Notes under the pieces: generated by a model
Databases searched by the model: none
What the model was told of the DNA's origin: nothing
What the model saw: only the letters and a program-made list of their open reading frames with translations
NCBI GenBank assembly: GCA_017632935.1
Contig: JAGBQJ010000004.1
Span: 1 to 36,790, forward strand
DNA: 36,790 nucleotides
Direction: 5' to 3'
Source: Bacteroidales bacterium
GTDB taxonomy: Bacteria; Bacteroidota; Bacteroidia; Bacteroidales; F082
Translations under genes and position numbers: made by a program
Part shown: positions 6,871 to 15,106 of the stretch, one piece after another
How positions within the stretch are numbered: the first letter of the stretch is position 1
Layout: every line of letters begins with the position of its first letter

Positions 6871-7544
6871 ATAACGAATTCTTCAAATACGCCACCAAGC
6901 ACGTGGGGCTGAACACCCTAGGCCTGGAGCAATACATTTCCAAGATCAACAACAGCGGCTACATCAGCCCCACCGTCATCGAGGAGCGTCAGCTCAACGT
7001 GGCGCAGATGGACGTGTTCAGCCGCCTGATGATGGACCGCATCATCTTCCTCGGCACCGCCATCGACGACTACGTGGCCAATATCATCCAAGCCCAGCTG
7101 CTCTTCCTTGAGTCGACCGACTCGAAGCGCGACATCCAGATCTACCTCAACTCACCTGGCGGCAGCGTCTACGCCGGATTGGGCATCTACGACACCATGC
7201 AGTTCATCAGCCCCGACGTGGCCACCATCTGCACCGGCATGGCCGCTTCGATGGCCGCCGTGCTGATGTGCGCCGGCACCAAAGGCAAGCGTTCCGCCCT
7301 ACCCCACTCGCGTATCATGATCCACCAGCCCATGGGCGGCGTGGAAGGTCAAGCCACCGAGATCGAAATCACGGCACGCGAGATCCAAAAGCTGAAGAAG
7401 GAACTGTACGAAATCATCGCCAAGCACTCGGGCCAGTCCTACGACAAGGTGTGGGCCGACAGTGACCGCGATTACTGGATGACCGCCGCCGAAGCCCAGG
7501 AATACGGCATGATCGACGAGGTGCTCATCAAGAAACAAGCCTAA
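6867..7544 (+). CDS. clpP: ATP-dependent Clp protease proteolytic subunit
   Basis: Serine peptidase that forms the tetradecameric ClpP barrel and degrades proteins unfolded by ClpX. Catalytic triad: Ser128 in GMAASMAAVL, His153 in RIMIHQP, Asp202 in DSDRDYW. The oligomer segment NSPGGSVYAGLGIYDTM (95-111) is intact. The N-terminal 40 residues are longer than the E. coli propeptide, as seen in Bacteroidota. The ATG overlaps the tig stop by 4 nt, indicating coupled translation, and clpX follows after 3 nt. Confidence 0.97.
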   Translation: MNNEFFKYATKHVGLNTLGLEQYISKINNSGYISPTVIEERQLNVAQMDVFSRLMMDRIIFLGTAIDDYVANIIQAQLLFLESTDSKRDIQIYLNSPGGSVYAGLGIYDTMQFISPDVATICTGMAASMAAVLMCAGTKGKRSALPHSRIMIHQPMGGVEGQATEIEITAREIQKLKKELYEIIAKHSGQSYDKVWADSDRDYWMTAAEAQEYGMIDEVLIKKQA

Positions 7545-7547
7545 ACC

Positions 7548-8786
7548 ATGACAAAGAAGTCAGGTGTTTGCGCGTTTTGTGGCCGGAAAGCCACCGAGGT
7601 GCGGCTGCTCATCCAAGGCATCAACGCCGAGATCTGCGACGGCTGCGCCGAACAGGCTTTTGCCATCGTCAAGGAGCAGTTCGCCAACACGGAGCACGAC
7701 AAAGGCTTCGACTCGAAAGGCTTCACCCTGAAGAAGCCCGCCGAGATCAAGCGTTTCCTTGACCAGTATGTCATCGGACAAGACGAAGCCAAACGCACCT
7801 TGGCCGTGGCCGTCTACAACCACTACAAGCGCATCAGCCAGAAGGTGCAGGCCGACGAGGTGGAGATCGAGAAGTCGAACATCATCCTCGTGGGCGAGAC
7901 TGGCACGGGCAAAACCCTGCTGGCCCGCACCATCGCCAAGATGCTCAACGTGCCCTTCGCCATCGCCGACGCCACCGTGCTCACCGAGGCAGGTTATGTG
8001 GGCGAAGACGTGGAGAACATCCTCGTCCGCCTGCTTCAGGCCGCCGACTACGACGTGGCCGCCACTGAGCGCGGCATCGTCTTCATCGACGAGATCGACA
8101 AGATTGCGCGCAAAAGCGACAACCCCAGCATCACCCGCGATGTGTCGGGCGAAGGCGTACAACAAGCCATGCTGAAGCTTTTGGAAGGCTCGGTCGTCAA
8201 CGTGCCGCCCAAGGGTGGCCGCAAGCACCCCGAGCAGCCCATGGTGGCCATCAACACGAAAGACATCCTCTTCATCGCCGGTGGCGCCTTCGACGGCATC
8301 GAGCGCCTCATCGCGGCACGTAAACGCACCAACGTCATCGGCTACGGCTCGGGCGGCAACGAGGCCATCGACAAGGACAACATGCTGCAATACCTCTCGC
8401 CCGCCGACCTAAAGAAATACGGCCTCATCCCCGAAATCGTCGGACGTCTGCCCATCATCACCCACCTCAACCCCTTGGACAAAGACGCGCTGAAACGCAT
8501 CCTCGTCGAGCCGAAGAATGCCTTGGTGAAGCAGTTCACCAAACTCTTCGCCATGGACCACATCAACCTGGTCATCGAGGATGAGGTGCTCGACTTCGTG
8601 GTAGAGAAAGCCATCGAGTTCAAGGTGGGCGCACGCGGCCTGCGTTCCATCATGGAGGCCATCCTCAACGACGCCATGTTTGAGCTGCCTTCCGACATCA
8701 ACGCAACCGAGTTGGTCATCGACCGCGCTTATGCAGAAGCCAAGTTAGAGAAATCTGGCTTGCAGAAGTTACACGTTGGGGATTGA
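7548..8786 (+). CDS. clpX: ATP-dependent Clp protease ATP-binding subunit ClpX
   Basis: AAA+ unfoldase that feeds ClpP. The N-terminal zinc-binding domain has Cys8, Cys11, Cys30 and Cys33. Walker A is GETGTGKT (116-123), the pore loop GYVGED (149-154), Walker B IVFIDE (177-182), and the RKH pore loop is at 225-227. The ClpP-docking loop reads VIGYGSG rather than IGF; I recall a Val-Gly-Tyr form in other Bacteroidota, so this is probably lineage-typical. The C-terminus keeps the sensor-2 motif [10 protein letters not shown]. 412 residues, normal. A terminator follows at 8808-8840. Confidence 0.97.
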   Translation: MTKKSGVCAFCGRKATEVRLLIQGINAEICDGCAEQAFAIVKEQFANTEHDKGFDSKGFTLKKPAEIKRFLDQYVIGQDEAKRTLAVAVYNHYKRISQKVQADEVEIEKSNIILVGETGTGKTLLARTIAKMLNVPFAIADATVLTEAGYVGEDVENILVRLLQAADYDVAATERGIVFIDEIDKIARKSDNPSITRDVSGEGVQQAMLKLLEGSVVNVPPKGGRKHPEQPMVAINTKDILFIAGGAFDGIERLIAARKRTNVIGYGSGGNEAIDKDNMLQYLSPADLKKYGLIPEIVGRLPIITHLNPLDKDALKRILVEPKNALVKQFTKLFAMDHINLVIEDEVLDFVVEKAIEFKVGARGLRSIMEAILNDAMFELPSDINATELVIDRAYAEAKLEKSGLQKLHVGD

Positions 8787-8807
8787 TTTTCAGACCTATA
8801 GATTATC

Positions 8808-8840
8808 AAAAGCATCGGGTTTAAACTCGATGCTTTTTTT
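8808..8840 (+). terminator. Terminator of the tig-clpP-clpX operon
   Basis: AAAAGCATCG (8808-8817) pairs with CGATGCTTTT (8828-8837), followed by more T. It begins 22 bp after the clpX stop. Confidence 0.85.
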
Positions 8841-8881
8841 TGGCACAATACTTGCTATATCTGTTGCGTTAAACCATAAAA

Positions 8882-9592
8882 ATGAAAATTGCCATGAAAA
8901 GAATAGCCTTAGCCGCACTGATCGCCTTGATGAGTCTGACCGGATTTGCCCAAATGATTGCCAAAAGCGATGCTCCGAAGAAAAAAATCAAGGTCATCAA
9001 AAAGCAGGAAGCACCCAAGCCACAATCTGCAGTGGTCGACTTTTCCAATCCCACCGAGCCCGTTCAAAGCGGTAGCGTGGTCTACGGCCGCATCGACGAG
9101 AACGGTGACACCACCCTCATCGTCTTCCTCCCCGAGGTAGACATCGACCTGATGCAACGCTACCTGCAAATCACCGAAACGAACAAGGGTCGCCGCTTGG
9201 CCAACAACGTGAAAAAGGTGTATCCCTACGCCAAACTGGCTGGCGCGAAGATGCAGGAATACGACTCCATCCTGGCCAACATCAGCGACAAGACGGAACG
9301 CAAACAACTGATGAAACAAGCTGAGGACGAAATCACCAGCCAATACACCGAGGAGCTGAAGCACCTTACCATCTCACAGGGGCTCATCCTCGTCCGCCTC
9401 ATCGACCGCGAGACGTCACGTACCAGCTATCAAGTCGTCAGAGAGCTGCGCGGCAAGGTGCGCGCCTTCTTCTACCAAGGCTTCGCCCGCCTGTGGGGCT
9501 ACAACCTTAAGACGGAATATGACCCGCACAACAACCCCGAAGATGACGACATCGAGACCATCATGGTGTTGATGGAACGCGGGGTGATCTAA
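8882..9592 (+). CDS. DUF4294 family secreted protein
   Basis: 236 residues with a signal peptide (MKRIALAALIALMSLTGFAQ). ATGs at 8882 and 8894 are both possible and differ by four residues; the second gives the more typical signal. After a Lys/Pro-rich linker (30-50) the body has the pattern I associate with DUF4294: KKVYPYAKLAGAKMQEYD (116-133), LKHLTISQGLILVRLIDRET (159-178), RELRGKVRAFFYQGFARLWGYNLKTEYDP (190-218). The family is confined to Bacteroidota and has no established function. The protein is probably periplasmic. No good TAnnTTTG is visible upstream; TATATCTG near 8856 is a weak candidate. It converges on cvpA, and its terminator lies inside the cvpA 3' end. Confidence 0.85.
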   Translation: MKIAMKRIALAALIALMSLTGFAQMIAKSDAPKKKIKVIKKQEAPKPQSAVVDFSNPTEPVQSGSVVYGRIDENGDTTLIVFLPEVDIDLMQRYLQITETNKGRRLANNVKKVYPYAKLAGAKMQEYDSILANISDKTERKQLMKQAEDEITSQYTEELKHLTISQGLILVRLIDRETSRTSYQVVRELRGKVRAFFYQGFARLWGYNLKTEYDPHNNPEDDDIETIMVLMERGVI

Positions 9593-9602
9593 GCAAAAGT
9601 CA

Positions 9603-10157
9603 TCAAAACGAGGAAACGGGGCCTGAGGGTTCCGTTTTTTCGTTTTCATCGCTGGGTAACATTTCCTGGGCATAGCCCTTCACCAAGTCGAAGCCTTTGT
9701 AAAGATACGGCACGGCCTTCTCCACGTGGGAATACAGGAACGACTGCTGCCTCACCTCCTCCTTGATGATGCCCGTCCATTGCAAATTGTTGAGGACTAA
9801 TACCAAAGTACTGCACAGCAACACGCCCTTAGCCACACCGAAAAGGAAACCACCCACCTTGTCGAAGAAGCCGAGATTCAAGGACTTGACAGCCCTGGAA
9901 ACCAAACGGCCGATAATGTTGACCAGCACCACCAAGACGATGAAAGTCAACACGAAAGCGATGGTGTTGAGGTAGTTTGGATTGATTTCCATCACGTCCT
10001 GCAAACGGGCGGCGGTAAAATCGGAGAAATGCATGGCGCCATAGATGCCCACGCCAAAAGCCAACAAGGTGACCACCTCGATGATGAGGCCCTTGCGGAG
10101 ACCCTTGATACCAAAGAGAATCAGGATAATCGCTATGATGATGTCTAAGTAGTTCAT
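9603..10157 (-). CDS. cvpA: CvpA family inner-membrane protein
   Basis: 184 residues with four predicted membrane segments (about 4-22, 28-46, 65-86, 100-125), followed by a soluble amphipathic C-terminus. The N-terminus MNYLDIIIAIILILFGIKGLRKG and the FFDKVGGFLFGVAKGVLLCS segment are typical of CvpA (colicin V production protein homologue), a family of unclear function linked to envelope stress tolerance. The ATG overlaps the M64 peptidase stop by 4 nt (ATGA), so it is the last gene of the 12067-to-9603 unit. Confidence 0.88.
   Translation of the reverse strand: MNYLDIIIAIILILFGIKGLRKGLIIEVVTLLAFGVGIYGAMHFSDFTAARLQDVMEINPNYLNTIAFVLTFIVLVVLVNIIGRLVSRAVKSLNLGFFDKVGGFLFGVAKGVLLCSTLVLVLNNLQWTGIIKEEVRQQSFLYSHVEKAVPYLYKGFDLVKGYAQEMLPSDENEKTEPSGPVSSF
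9614..9640 (+). terminator. Terminator of the DUF4294 gene, inside the cvpA 3' end
   Basis: AAACGG (9614-9619) pairs with CCGTTT (9632-9637), continuing into T to 9640. It starts 22 bp after the stop at 9592 and overlaps the last codons of the convergent cvpA gene. Confidence 0.65.
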
Positions 10158-11422
10158 TTGGAGTAATAAAGAATCATTCGTTCAATGGCGCGTTGGCAGA
10201 CGGGGCAGAACTCGTGGCCTTGGAAGGTCTTCATCAGGCAGTCCATGTGGGGGCTATACATGCCTTTGGTCTCGTAGCCGCCACCCTCAAACACGCCAAT
10301 CGTTTGCTCATATTTCTTCTCGCGCGGCGCCGGGACAGGCGTTCCCTTGTCCATCATGTTGCCCCATTTGCTGCTGAAGTCGACCAAGGTGGTGAGGTTG
10401 GGCTCCCAAGGCTCGAGGGCGAGGTTGTACATGTGGTCGTCGGCGTCTTCGTAAAAGTATTCGTCGGCCAAGCCCGCGAAGCCATGCCCGAACTCATGGA
10501 TGATGACGTCGCTTGAGAAACTGTTGCTGCTCGCGCTGGAGCAATAGAAATTGTAAATGCCACCACCACCGTATTTCGCCGTGTTGACGAGGACATAAAT
10601 CTGGTCGTAAGGCACCTGCCCCGCCAGGTCGCGGATGTCGCGGTTGTCGGTGCTCATGCAGTAGCGCTCAGAGTCGAAGGTCCAGAAGCTGAAACGCATG
10701 GCCGTGTTCTTGTAGATGTGGTCGCCAGGCATGGTGCAGCCGCTCTCCACTGAAGGCACCATCACGCCACGGACGTTGAAGCTCTCGCGGTAGTGGTTGT
10801 AGGGCGCATAGTCGAAGAGGCTCTTCACGAAGAAGTCGCAGTCCTTAATGAACTTGCCCATCTCGGCCTGCGTGTAGCCCTCGGGCAGAATGACGATGTC
10901 GACGGCCTTGGTGATGTCTTTGTTGCCCATCCAGGCATCATAGACAGGCAGGCCGAGGTTGTCGTAGTCGCGGATGAAATAGTCGTCCGGACTGACGGTA
11001 AGGCGCATCCCTTCCTTCAGCTCGCCCTCCCATGTCTTGTAGCAGAAGGCGAGGTCAATCTTCACCTTGGGGAAAGGCACGATGACCGACTCATCGAAGC
11101 TCTTGGTGAGTGTCAGGGCTTCGGGCGTGGTTTGCCATTCGCCGAAGAGGTTTTGGTAGCCTTTGGAAAACAGCAGGTGGTCCGTGCCCGCTTCATACAC
11201 CTTAATAATATAGTTGCCGAACTCCAGGTCGTCGATGAGGTTGGTCTTGGAGCCGCTCCAATAAGGCTCGTGGATGAGTTCCTTGAGCGCATAGGTGGTC
11301 GTCTTGTCGTTGCCCGTCAGGACATAGTCGACGCGCAACGACGACTCGGCGAAAAACTGGTCAAACTGGGCCCATAGCGTCATCGGCAGTAAGGCGAGCA
11401 GGAAAACAAGGTTTCTTTTCAT
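10154..11422 (-). CDS. Peptidase M64 (IgA-peptidase-like) secreted metallopeptidase
   Basis: 422 residues with signal peptide MKRNLVFLLALLPMTLWAQ. An N-terminal beta domain (20-165) precedes the catalytic domain, which starts near VDIVILPEGYTQAEM (174-188), a strong M64 signature. The zinc site is HEFGHGFAGLADE: His309, Glu310, His313, with a downstream Asp320/Glu321. MDCLMKTF and HEFCPVCQRAIERMI near the end also match the family. M64 was named for a Clostridium ramosum IgA peptidase; Bacteroidota paralogues are common and their substrates mostly unknown, so IgA cleavage should not be assumed. Co-transcribed with the upstream secreted-protein gene (3-bp gap) and with cvpA (4-nt overlap). Confidence 0.9.
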   Translation of the reverse strand: MKRNLVFLLALLPMTLWAQFDQFFAESSLRVDYVLTGNDKTTTYALKELIHEPYWSGSKTNLIDDLEFGNYIIKVYEAGTDHLLFSKGYQNLFGEWQTTPEALTLTKSFDESVIVPFPKVKIDLAFCYKTWEGELKEGMRLTVSPDDYFIRDYDNLGLPVYDAWMGNKDITKAVDIVILPEGYTQAEMGKFIKDCDFFVKSLFDYAPYNHYRESFNVRGVMVPSVESGCTMPGDHIYKNTAMRFSFWTFDSERYCMSTDNRDIRDLAGQVPYDQIYVLVNTAKYGGGGIYNFYCSSASSNSFSSDVIIHEFGHGFAGLADEYFYEDADDHMYNLALEPWEPNLTTLVDFSSKWGNMMDKGTPVPAPREKKYEQTIGVFEGGGYETKGMYSPHMDCLMKTFQGHEFCPVCQRAIERMILYYSK

Positions 11423-11425
11423 GGC

Positions 11426-12067
11426 TTATTCATTCGAGTAAATGGCATCAAACACGCTTTTCACGTAGGTGAAGTCCGGATCCAGGAAAAGCCCTTTGAT
11501 GGGTTTCACTTGGCTTTCACTAATTTCCTTCATCTTGCCGTTTTCGTCCAACGTCTTGTAGATGGTGCGAATCACATTGCCTTTTTCATCATAGTAGAGG
11601 CGCAGTTCAAATTGCGGCAGACCAACCTCAGGATTGACATATAAGGGGAAGCCGCAGTCACTTTCGTCGACAAGTTCTGTGAATCGCGTGTAATAGAAAA
11701 GCGGTCTGCCCTGGTCATCGAAAAGATACTCTTGCAGATGATTGCGCACCGTGATGTTAAACTTACGGCGCACCATGCGAAGGGCATAACCGCTGGGATA
11801 GGGATCCTCTTCCTCTTTTCTGAGTTCATGATAGTAGAATTCGAGGCTGTCGATTTTCTGGCCTATCGCCGCCCAGTTTTGGTTTCTGACCACTGTGGCA
11901 TAGTTGAAGCCCTCTTCGACGCTTTCGTTAATGAGAGCCAAGCCATCGGCATATTTCTCGCGGGCAAGCTGGATACGGTCTTCCACTTTCTTGGTCTTGC
12001 CCTGCGCCAAAACGGGCATGGCGAAGCCCAACAACAGGGCCAAAACGATGATGGTTTGTCTTTTCAT
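11426..12067 (-). CDS. Secreted protein of unknown function, paralogue A
   Basis: 213 residues; signal peptide MKRQTIIVLALLLGFAMPVLAQ. I do not recognise a named domain. It is clearly homologous to the divergent gene at 12156: shared blocks are VVRNQNWAAIGQKIDSLEFYY versus VVRKQNWSGSGQMIDSMTFYY, then PYPSGYAL versus PYPSGYTL, then EYLFDDQGRPLFYY versus QYIYDDEGNPLLWY. The body is rich in aromatic and acidic residues and looks beta-stranded. It is the first gene of a unit with the M64 peptidase and cvpA, from a -7 box at 12094-12101. Confidence 0.82.
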   Translation of the reverse strand: MKRQTIIVLALLLGFAMPVLAQGKTKKVEDRIQLAREKYADGLALINESVEEGFNYATVVRNQNWAAIGQKIDSLEFYYHELRKEEEDPYPSGYALRMVRRKFNITVRNHLQEYLFDDQGRPLFYYTRFTELVDESDCGFPLYVNPEVGLPQFELRLYYDEKGNVIRTIYKTLDENGKMKEISESQVKPIKGLFLDPDFTYVKSVFDAIYSNE

Positions 12068-12093
12068 GATTGCTGTTTTTGATTTTTACCGTG

Positions 12094-12101
12094 CAAAGAT
12101 A
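12094..12101 (-). promoter_or_regulatory. -7 box for paralogue A-M64-cvpA
   Basis: The minus strand reads TATCTTTG, 26 bp before the ATG at 12067. Confidence 0.7.
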
Positions 12102-12121
12102 AGGATAATTGGAAAAATGTC

Positions 12122-12129
12122 TATTTTTG
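12122..12129 (+). promoter_or_regulatory. -7 box for paralogue B
   Basis: TATTTTTG lies 26 bp before the ATG at 12156. It is divergent from the box at 12094, and the two are placed almost symmetrically. Confidence 0.65.
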
Positions 12130-12155
12130 TAGGGTATAATTAAAACCTATTCATC

Positions 12156-12785
12156 ATGAGAAAGCAATTACTGATTTTGTTCGCGCTGCTTTTGGGTCTC
12201 GTTACCCCTATGGCGGCCCAAAAAAACTTTAAAGTGGACCCCAGAGTCAAACTGGCCAAGCAAAAATACACCGAACGGGCGTCATACGTCCTCACGATGA
12301 AGGAATACGAGAAAGATGGCATCCCTAGCCTCAATTACACGACCGTGGTGCGCAAGCAGAACTGGTCTGGGTCGGGACAGATGATTGACTCAATGACGTT
12401 CTATTACCAAGAGGAATATGTGGACGACACTGAGCCGTATCCTTCGGGCTACACCTTGACCATCATGTGCCGCGCCTATAATATCGGCTCGGGCGAGTAT
12501 TTCGAGCAATACATCTACGATGACGAGGGCAACCCCTTGCTCTGGTACTCACACTACGGCTATTTCGACGGGAAAGGCTACATCAACCAGTTCGAGCTGC
12601 AAGGCTGTTATGCCGCTAACGGCGACCTGTTGGAGACCACCTGCAAGAAAGCGGAAGAAGACGGCGAGTTGAAAGACTGCGAGCTTGAAGAGGCCTTTGA
12701 GAGGGCTTTCGACAGCGCAAAGAAGAACTTCCCCTTGTTCAAGAAGGTGTTCAACGAGCTGTATGGCGTAGAATACTCCTACTAA
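12156..12785 (+). CDS. Secreted protein of unknown function, paralogue B
   Basis: 209 residues; signal peptide MRKQLLILFALLLGLVTPMAAQ. Homologous along its length to the gene at 11426, but more acidic toward the C-terminus (EEDGELKDCELEEAFERAFD), where the two diverge. It contains two cysteines in the C-terminal third (GCYAANGDLLETTC) that could pair. No known domain recognised. It is a single gene, convergent with the lipoprotein at 12792 with only 6 bp between stops, and no obvious terminator there. Confidence 0.82.
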   Translation: MRKQLLILFALLLGLVTPMAAQKNFKVDPRVKLAKQKYTERASYVLTMKEYEKDGIPSLNYTTVVRKQNWSGSGQMIDSMTFYYQEEYVDDTEPYPSGYTLTIMCRAYNIGSGEYFEQYIYDDEGNPLLWYSHYGYFDGKGYINQFELQGCYAANGDLLETTCKKAEEDGELKDCELEEAFERAFDSAKKNFPLFKKVFNELYGVEYSY

Positions 12786-12791
12786 CCTCAG

Positions 12792-13424
12792 TTATTCGTA
12801 ATACGCGATGGTGCGGGTTTCCTCGTAGTCCTCGGTGGTGTCATAGTCGGCGTAGACCACCGACACTTCGCGGCGGATCCAGTTGCCATGGCTGTCGAAC
12901 TCGAGGTAGTGGTATTCCGTGGTCGACCAGAGTGGCATCTCGCTCTCTTTTTCTTCATCCGAGGCTTCTCTCATATACTCATAGAGCTTCACCAGGAGGC
13001 CGTTTTCGTCATACTCGTAGTCGGCGGCGAACTCCGTGGCTTCCTGCACGCCTTCATTGTGCACCATCAGGCCGTCACGCCATGTGTATGCCGTCATCCC
13101 TTCGATGCCGGTGACAGTGGAAATCTGTCCTTCCGCGTTGCGTTCCCATTTCGAGAACTCTTCCATATAGCCTTCCTCGTCGATTTCGCGGTAAGGCTCC
13201 TCTATGGCGAAGGGGTCGTACCCAAGATACTGCGCCATCATACCTTGGCGGTCGAACTCCACTTCATCGCAGCTTTTCACCGGGCCTTTCAGCTCCCAAA
13301 AAGTCAAGTCGGGCGAGGCGGTCACCGTGGTTTCCTTCGTGTCTTCCTTTCCGTTTTGGCTGTTGTCGCATGACCCGAAGACAAGGAGCGTCACGCAGGC
13401 TGCCAATAATGCAATTTTTTTCAT
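12792..13424 (-). CDS. Lipoprotein with a YD/RHS-like short repeat, unknown function
   Basis: 210 residues; signal MKKIALLAACVTLLVFGSC, with lipobox FGSC at Cys19. After an Asn/Thr/Lys linker the body opens with LTFWELKGPVKSCDEVEFD, a pattern I recall from Bacteroidota lipoproteins. It carries YEYDENGLLVKL and YHYLEFDSHGNWIRREV, which resemble the strand-turn units of RHS/YD-type sequences. Very acidic and presumably exposed at the outer membrane. Third gene of a 15005-to-12792 run, 17 bp after its neighbour. No function can be assigned. Confidence 0.8.
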   Translation of the reverse strand: MKKIALLAACVTLLVFGSCDNSQNGKEDTKETTVTASPDLTFWELKGPVKSCDEVEFDRQGMMAQYLGYDPFAIEEPYREIDEEGYMEEFSKWERNAEGQISTVTGIEGMTAYTWRDGLMVHNEGVQEATEFAADYEYDENGLLVKLYEYMREASDEEKESEMPLWSTTEYHYLEFDSHGNWIRREVSVVYADYDTTEDYEETRTIAYYE

Positions 13425-13441
13425 GATTCAATAGTTTTTTG

Positions 13442-14032
13442 TTATCGTTCATCTATCACGCCTTCGTGTGTCTTCTTCATGGTTTCGCCGTCCCATTTGA
13501 ACACCACGCCCCGGGTAGGCTCTGTCGGGTCCTCTTTTTCAAAAAGGAACACGATGGAGTCTTCCAAAAACAAGACGGACCAGATATTGACATAGACGTT
13601 GTGCTCATTGACCTCAAAGGCATCTAACCCGGGATCGAGTTCCACCTCGGTCGCTTCGTCGTCCTTGTAGATGTAGGCGGACAAATGCACAAAGCCATTT
13701 CCTTCTGCATCCTCCGGCCAGCCAGAATCAAACTCATAGGTCGTGTACACCTTGAAGCCGCCGCCTTTCATGGGGAAGCTGTGCATATAATAATTCAAGG
13801 CATCGCACCATCCCTCGCAGTTCTCGTTGTACATCTCCCTGTAGTAGCTGAAATCGTTGATCCCGTATTGAGGCGCGCCGTCGAAAAGGAGGCCATCGCC
13901 GATGGCGTCCCTCAGCGCCCTCATGTCGCAGGTGTCGTTCTTCCAACTGTCATCGCCGACCTGTGCGACAACTTCCTGGGCAAACAATGTCATGACTGCT
14001 GCCGTCACCACGAATATCCAAAGCTTTTTCAT
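13442..14032 (-). CDS. Secreted acidic protein of unknown function
   Basis: 196 residues; signal peptide MKKLWIFVVTAAVMTLFAQEVVAQ. The mature part has three cysteines (NDTCDMRAL, ENCEGWC). The C-terminal half reads as alternating strands (NVYVNIWSVLFLEDSIVFLFEKEDP). No recognised domain. It lies 4 bp from the upstream lipoprotein gene at 14037 and 17 bp from the next, so all three are probably one operon. Confidence 0.75.
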   Translation of the reverse strand: MKKLWIFVVTAAVMTLFAQEVVAQVGDDSWKNDTCDMRALRDAIGDGLLFDGAPQYGINDFSYYREMYNENCEGWCDALNYYMHSFPMKGGGFKVYTTYEFDSGWPEDAEGNGFVHLSAYIYKDDEATEVELDPGLDAFEVNEHNVYVNIWSVLFLEDSIVFLFEKEDPTEPTRGVVFKWDGETMKKTHEGVIDER

Positions 14033-14036
14033 GGCG

Positions 14037-15005
14037 TCATCCTCCTATAGCGCTGCCCGGGCTGAAAGACACTGGCACGTTCATGCCCTTGTTGGCGAAG
14101 TCGATGCCTTCGATGGGGGTGATGATGTGCTTGCGCGTGTCGAAGTCGGGGCACTGCATGTCGAAGACGCCTTTGTAATTGACCTCGGTGGTGTTGACAC
14201 CCTCGCCCGTGAACTCCAGACGGGTGGTCAGCTCATAGCCGAAGCGGAAGTACATCTCGTCCCAGTCCTCGCTGATGAGCCAGAAACGGCCTTGCAGCTC
14301 TTCCACCGCCTCGCTGAGGTAGTAGCCAACGATATAACGCATCTTCCAGTCGTCGCCAAGATACAGCTTGAAGTCGGCGTCGGCCCCTTGCATTCTTTCG
14401 ATATACTCGAGGTCGTTGTCAAGGAGGTACACGGGGATCTCATGCTCGCCGCCTTGTGCATCGATGCCATAGATGGTGGTGTATTCATAGAACACGGTGC
14501 CGTCTTCGTCCTCCCAAGGGCCACCAGGGCCGTCCTTGAAGCCTACGATGCGGTCCATGGGAATTTCTGTGGCTTCCACGTCACCCGTGGCGACAGCATT
14601 CCAGAGGCCCAGCATCTGCACCTTGCCTTGGTCGGTCAACACGCAAAGGATGGGGTTGTAGTCCTGCCCGATGTCAGCGATGATGAAGTTCTTCGGTGCG
14701 CCTTTCAGGCCTTCCACCTTGACGGGCTCTTCGGGCAGACGGTACGAATACTCGTCCACAATGTTCAGATACATGATAGGGGCTTTGTGGAAGGTCAGCC
14801 ACAGACCATCGTTCTTGATTTCACCCGTGATGGTCGGCACGCTCTCTTCCAAGGTGACATAGTCTTGCGACAGGTCCGTCACGATTTCGGGTGTCGTTTT
14901 CTCAACAGGTTGAGGGTCTTGTTCTTGAGTCTTCCCCAGCTTGCCAATGCAAGACGTGGCAAAGAGGACGATGGCCAATGATAAGGCAAGGCAAATGTGT
15001 TTCAT
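14037..15005 (-). CDS. Lipoprotein of unknown function
   Basis: 322 residues from the ATG at 15005. A longer in-frame start at 15119 is rejected because a -7 box (15035-15042) lies between it and 15005 and because the lipoprotein signal begins at 15005: MKHICLALSLAIVLFATSC, Cys19. The mature part starts with a Gln/Pro/Thr-rich linker, then a beta-rich acidic domain. No catalytic motif is visible. It is the first gene of the 15005-to-12792 unit and divergent from the peptide ATPase gene. Confidence 0.8.
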   Translation of the reverse strand: MKHICLALSLAIVLFATSCIGKLGKTQEQDPQPVEKTTPEIVTDLSQDYVTLEESVPTITGEIKNDGLWLTFHKAPIMYLNIVDEYSYRLPEEPVKVEGLKGAPKNFIIADIGQDYNPILCVLTDQGKVQMLGLWNAVATGDVEATEIPMDRIVGFKDGPGGPWEDEDGTVFYEYTTIYGIDAQGGEHEIPVYLLDNDLEYIERMQGADADFKLYLGDDWKMRYIVGYYLSEAVEELQGRFWLISEDWDEMYFRFGYELTTRLEFTGEGVNTTEVNYKGVFDMQCPDFDTRKHIITPIEGIDFANKGMNVPVSFSPGSAIGG

Positions 15006-15034
15006 AGCGCGTTGTTTTATGTGTTTTGATGTTA

Positions 15035-15042
15035 CAAAAGTA
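15035..15042 (-). promoter_or_regulatory. -7 box of the 15005-12792 secreted-protein unit
   Basis: The minus strand reads TACTTTTG, 29 bp before the ATG at 15005. Confidence 0.65.
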
Positions 15043-15082
15043 GGTATTTTTTTGATATATGAGACTTTTTTAGAGGATTTAC

Positions 15083-15090
15083 TATCTTTG
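15083..15090 (+). promoter_or_regulatory. -7 box of the dual peptide ATPase gene
   Basis: TATCTTTG lies 16 bp before the ATG at 15107, so the leader is only about 10 nt. Confidence 0.7.
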
Positions 15091-15106
15091 CGCCAAATCT
15101 TCCTAT

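Noticed and set aside
13902-14981. 359-residue plus-strand ORF
   Set aside because: Antisense to the lipoprotein gene at 14037, with no promoter, no signal and no family match.
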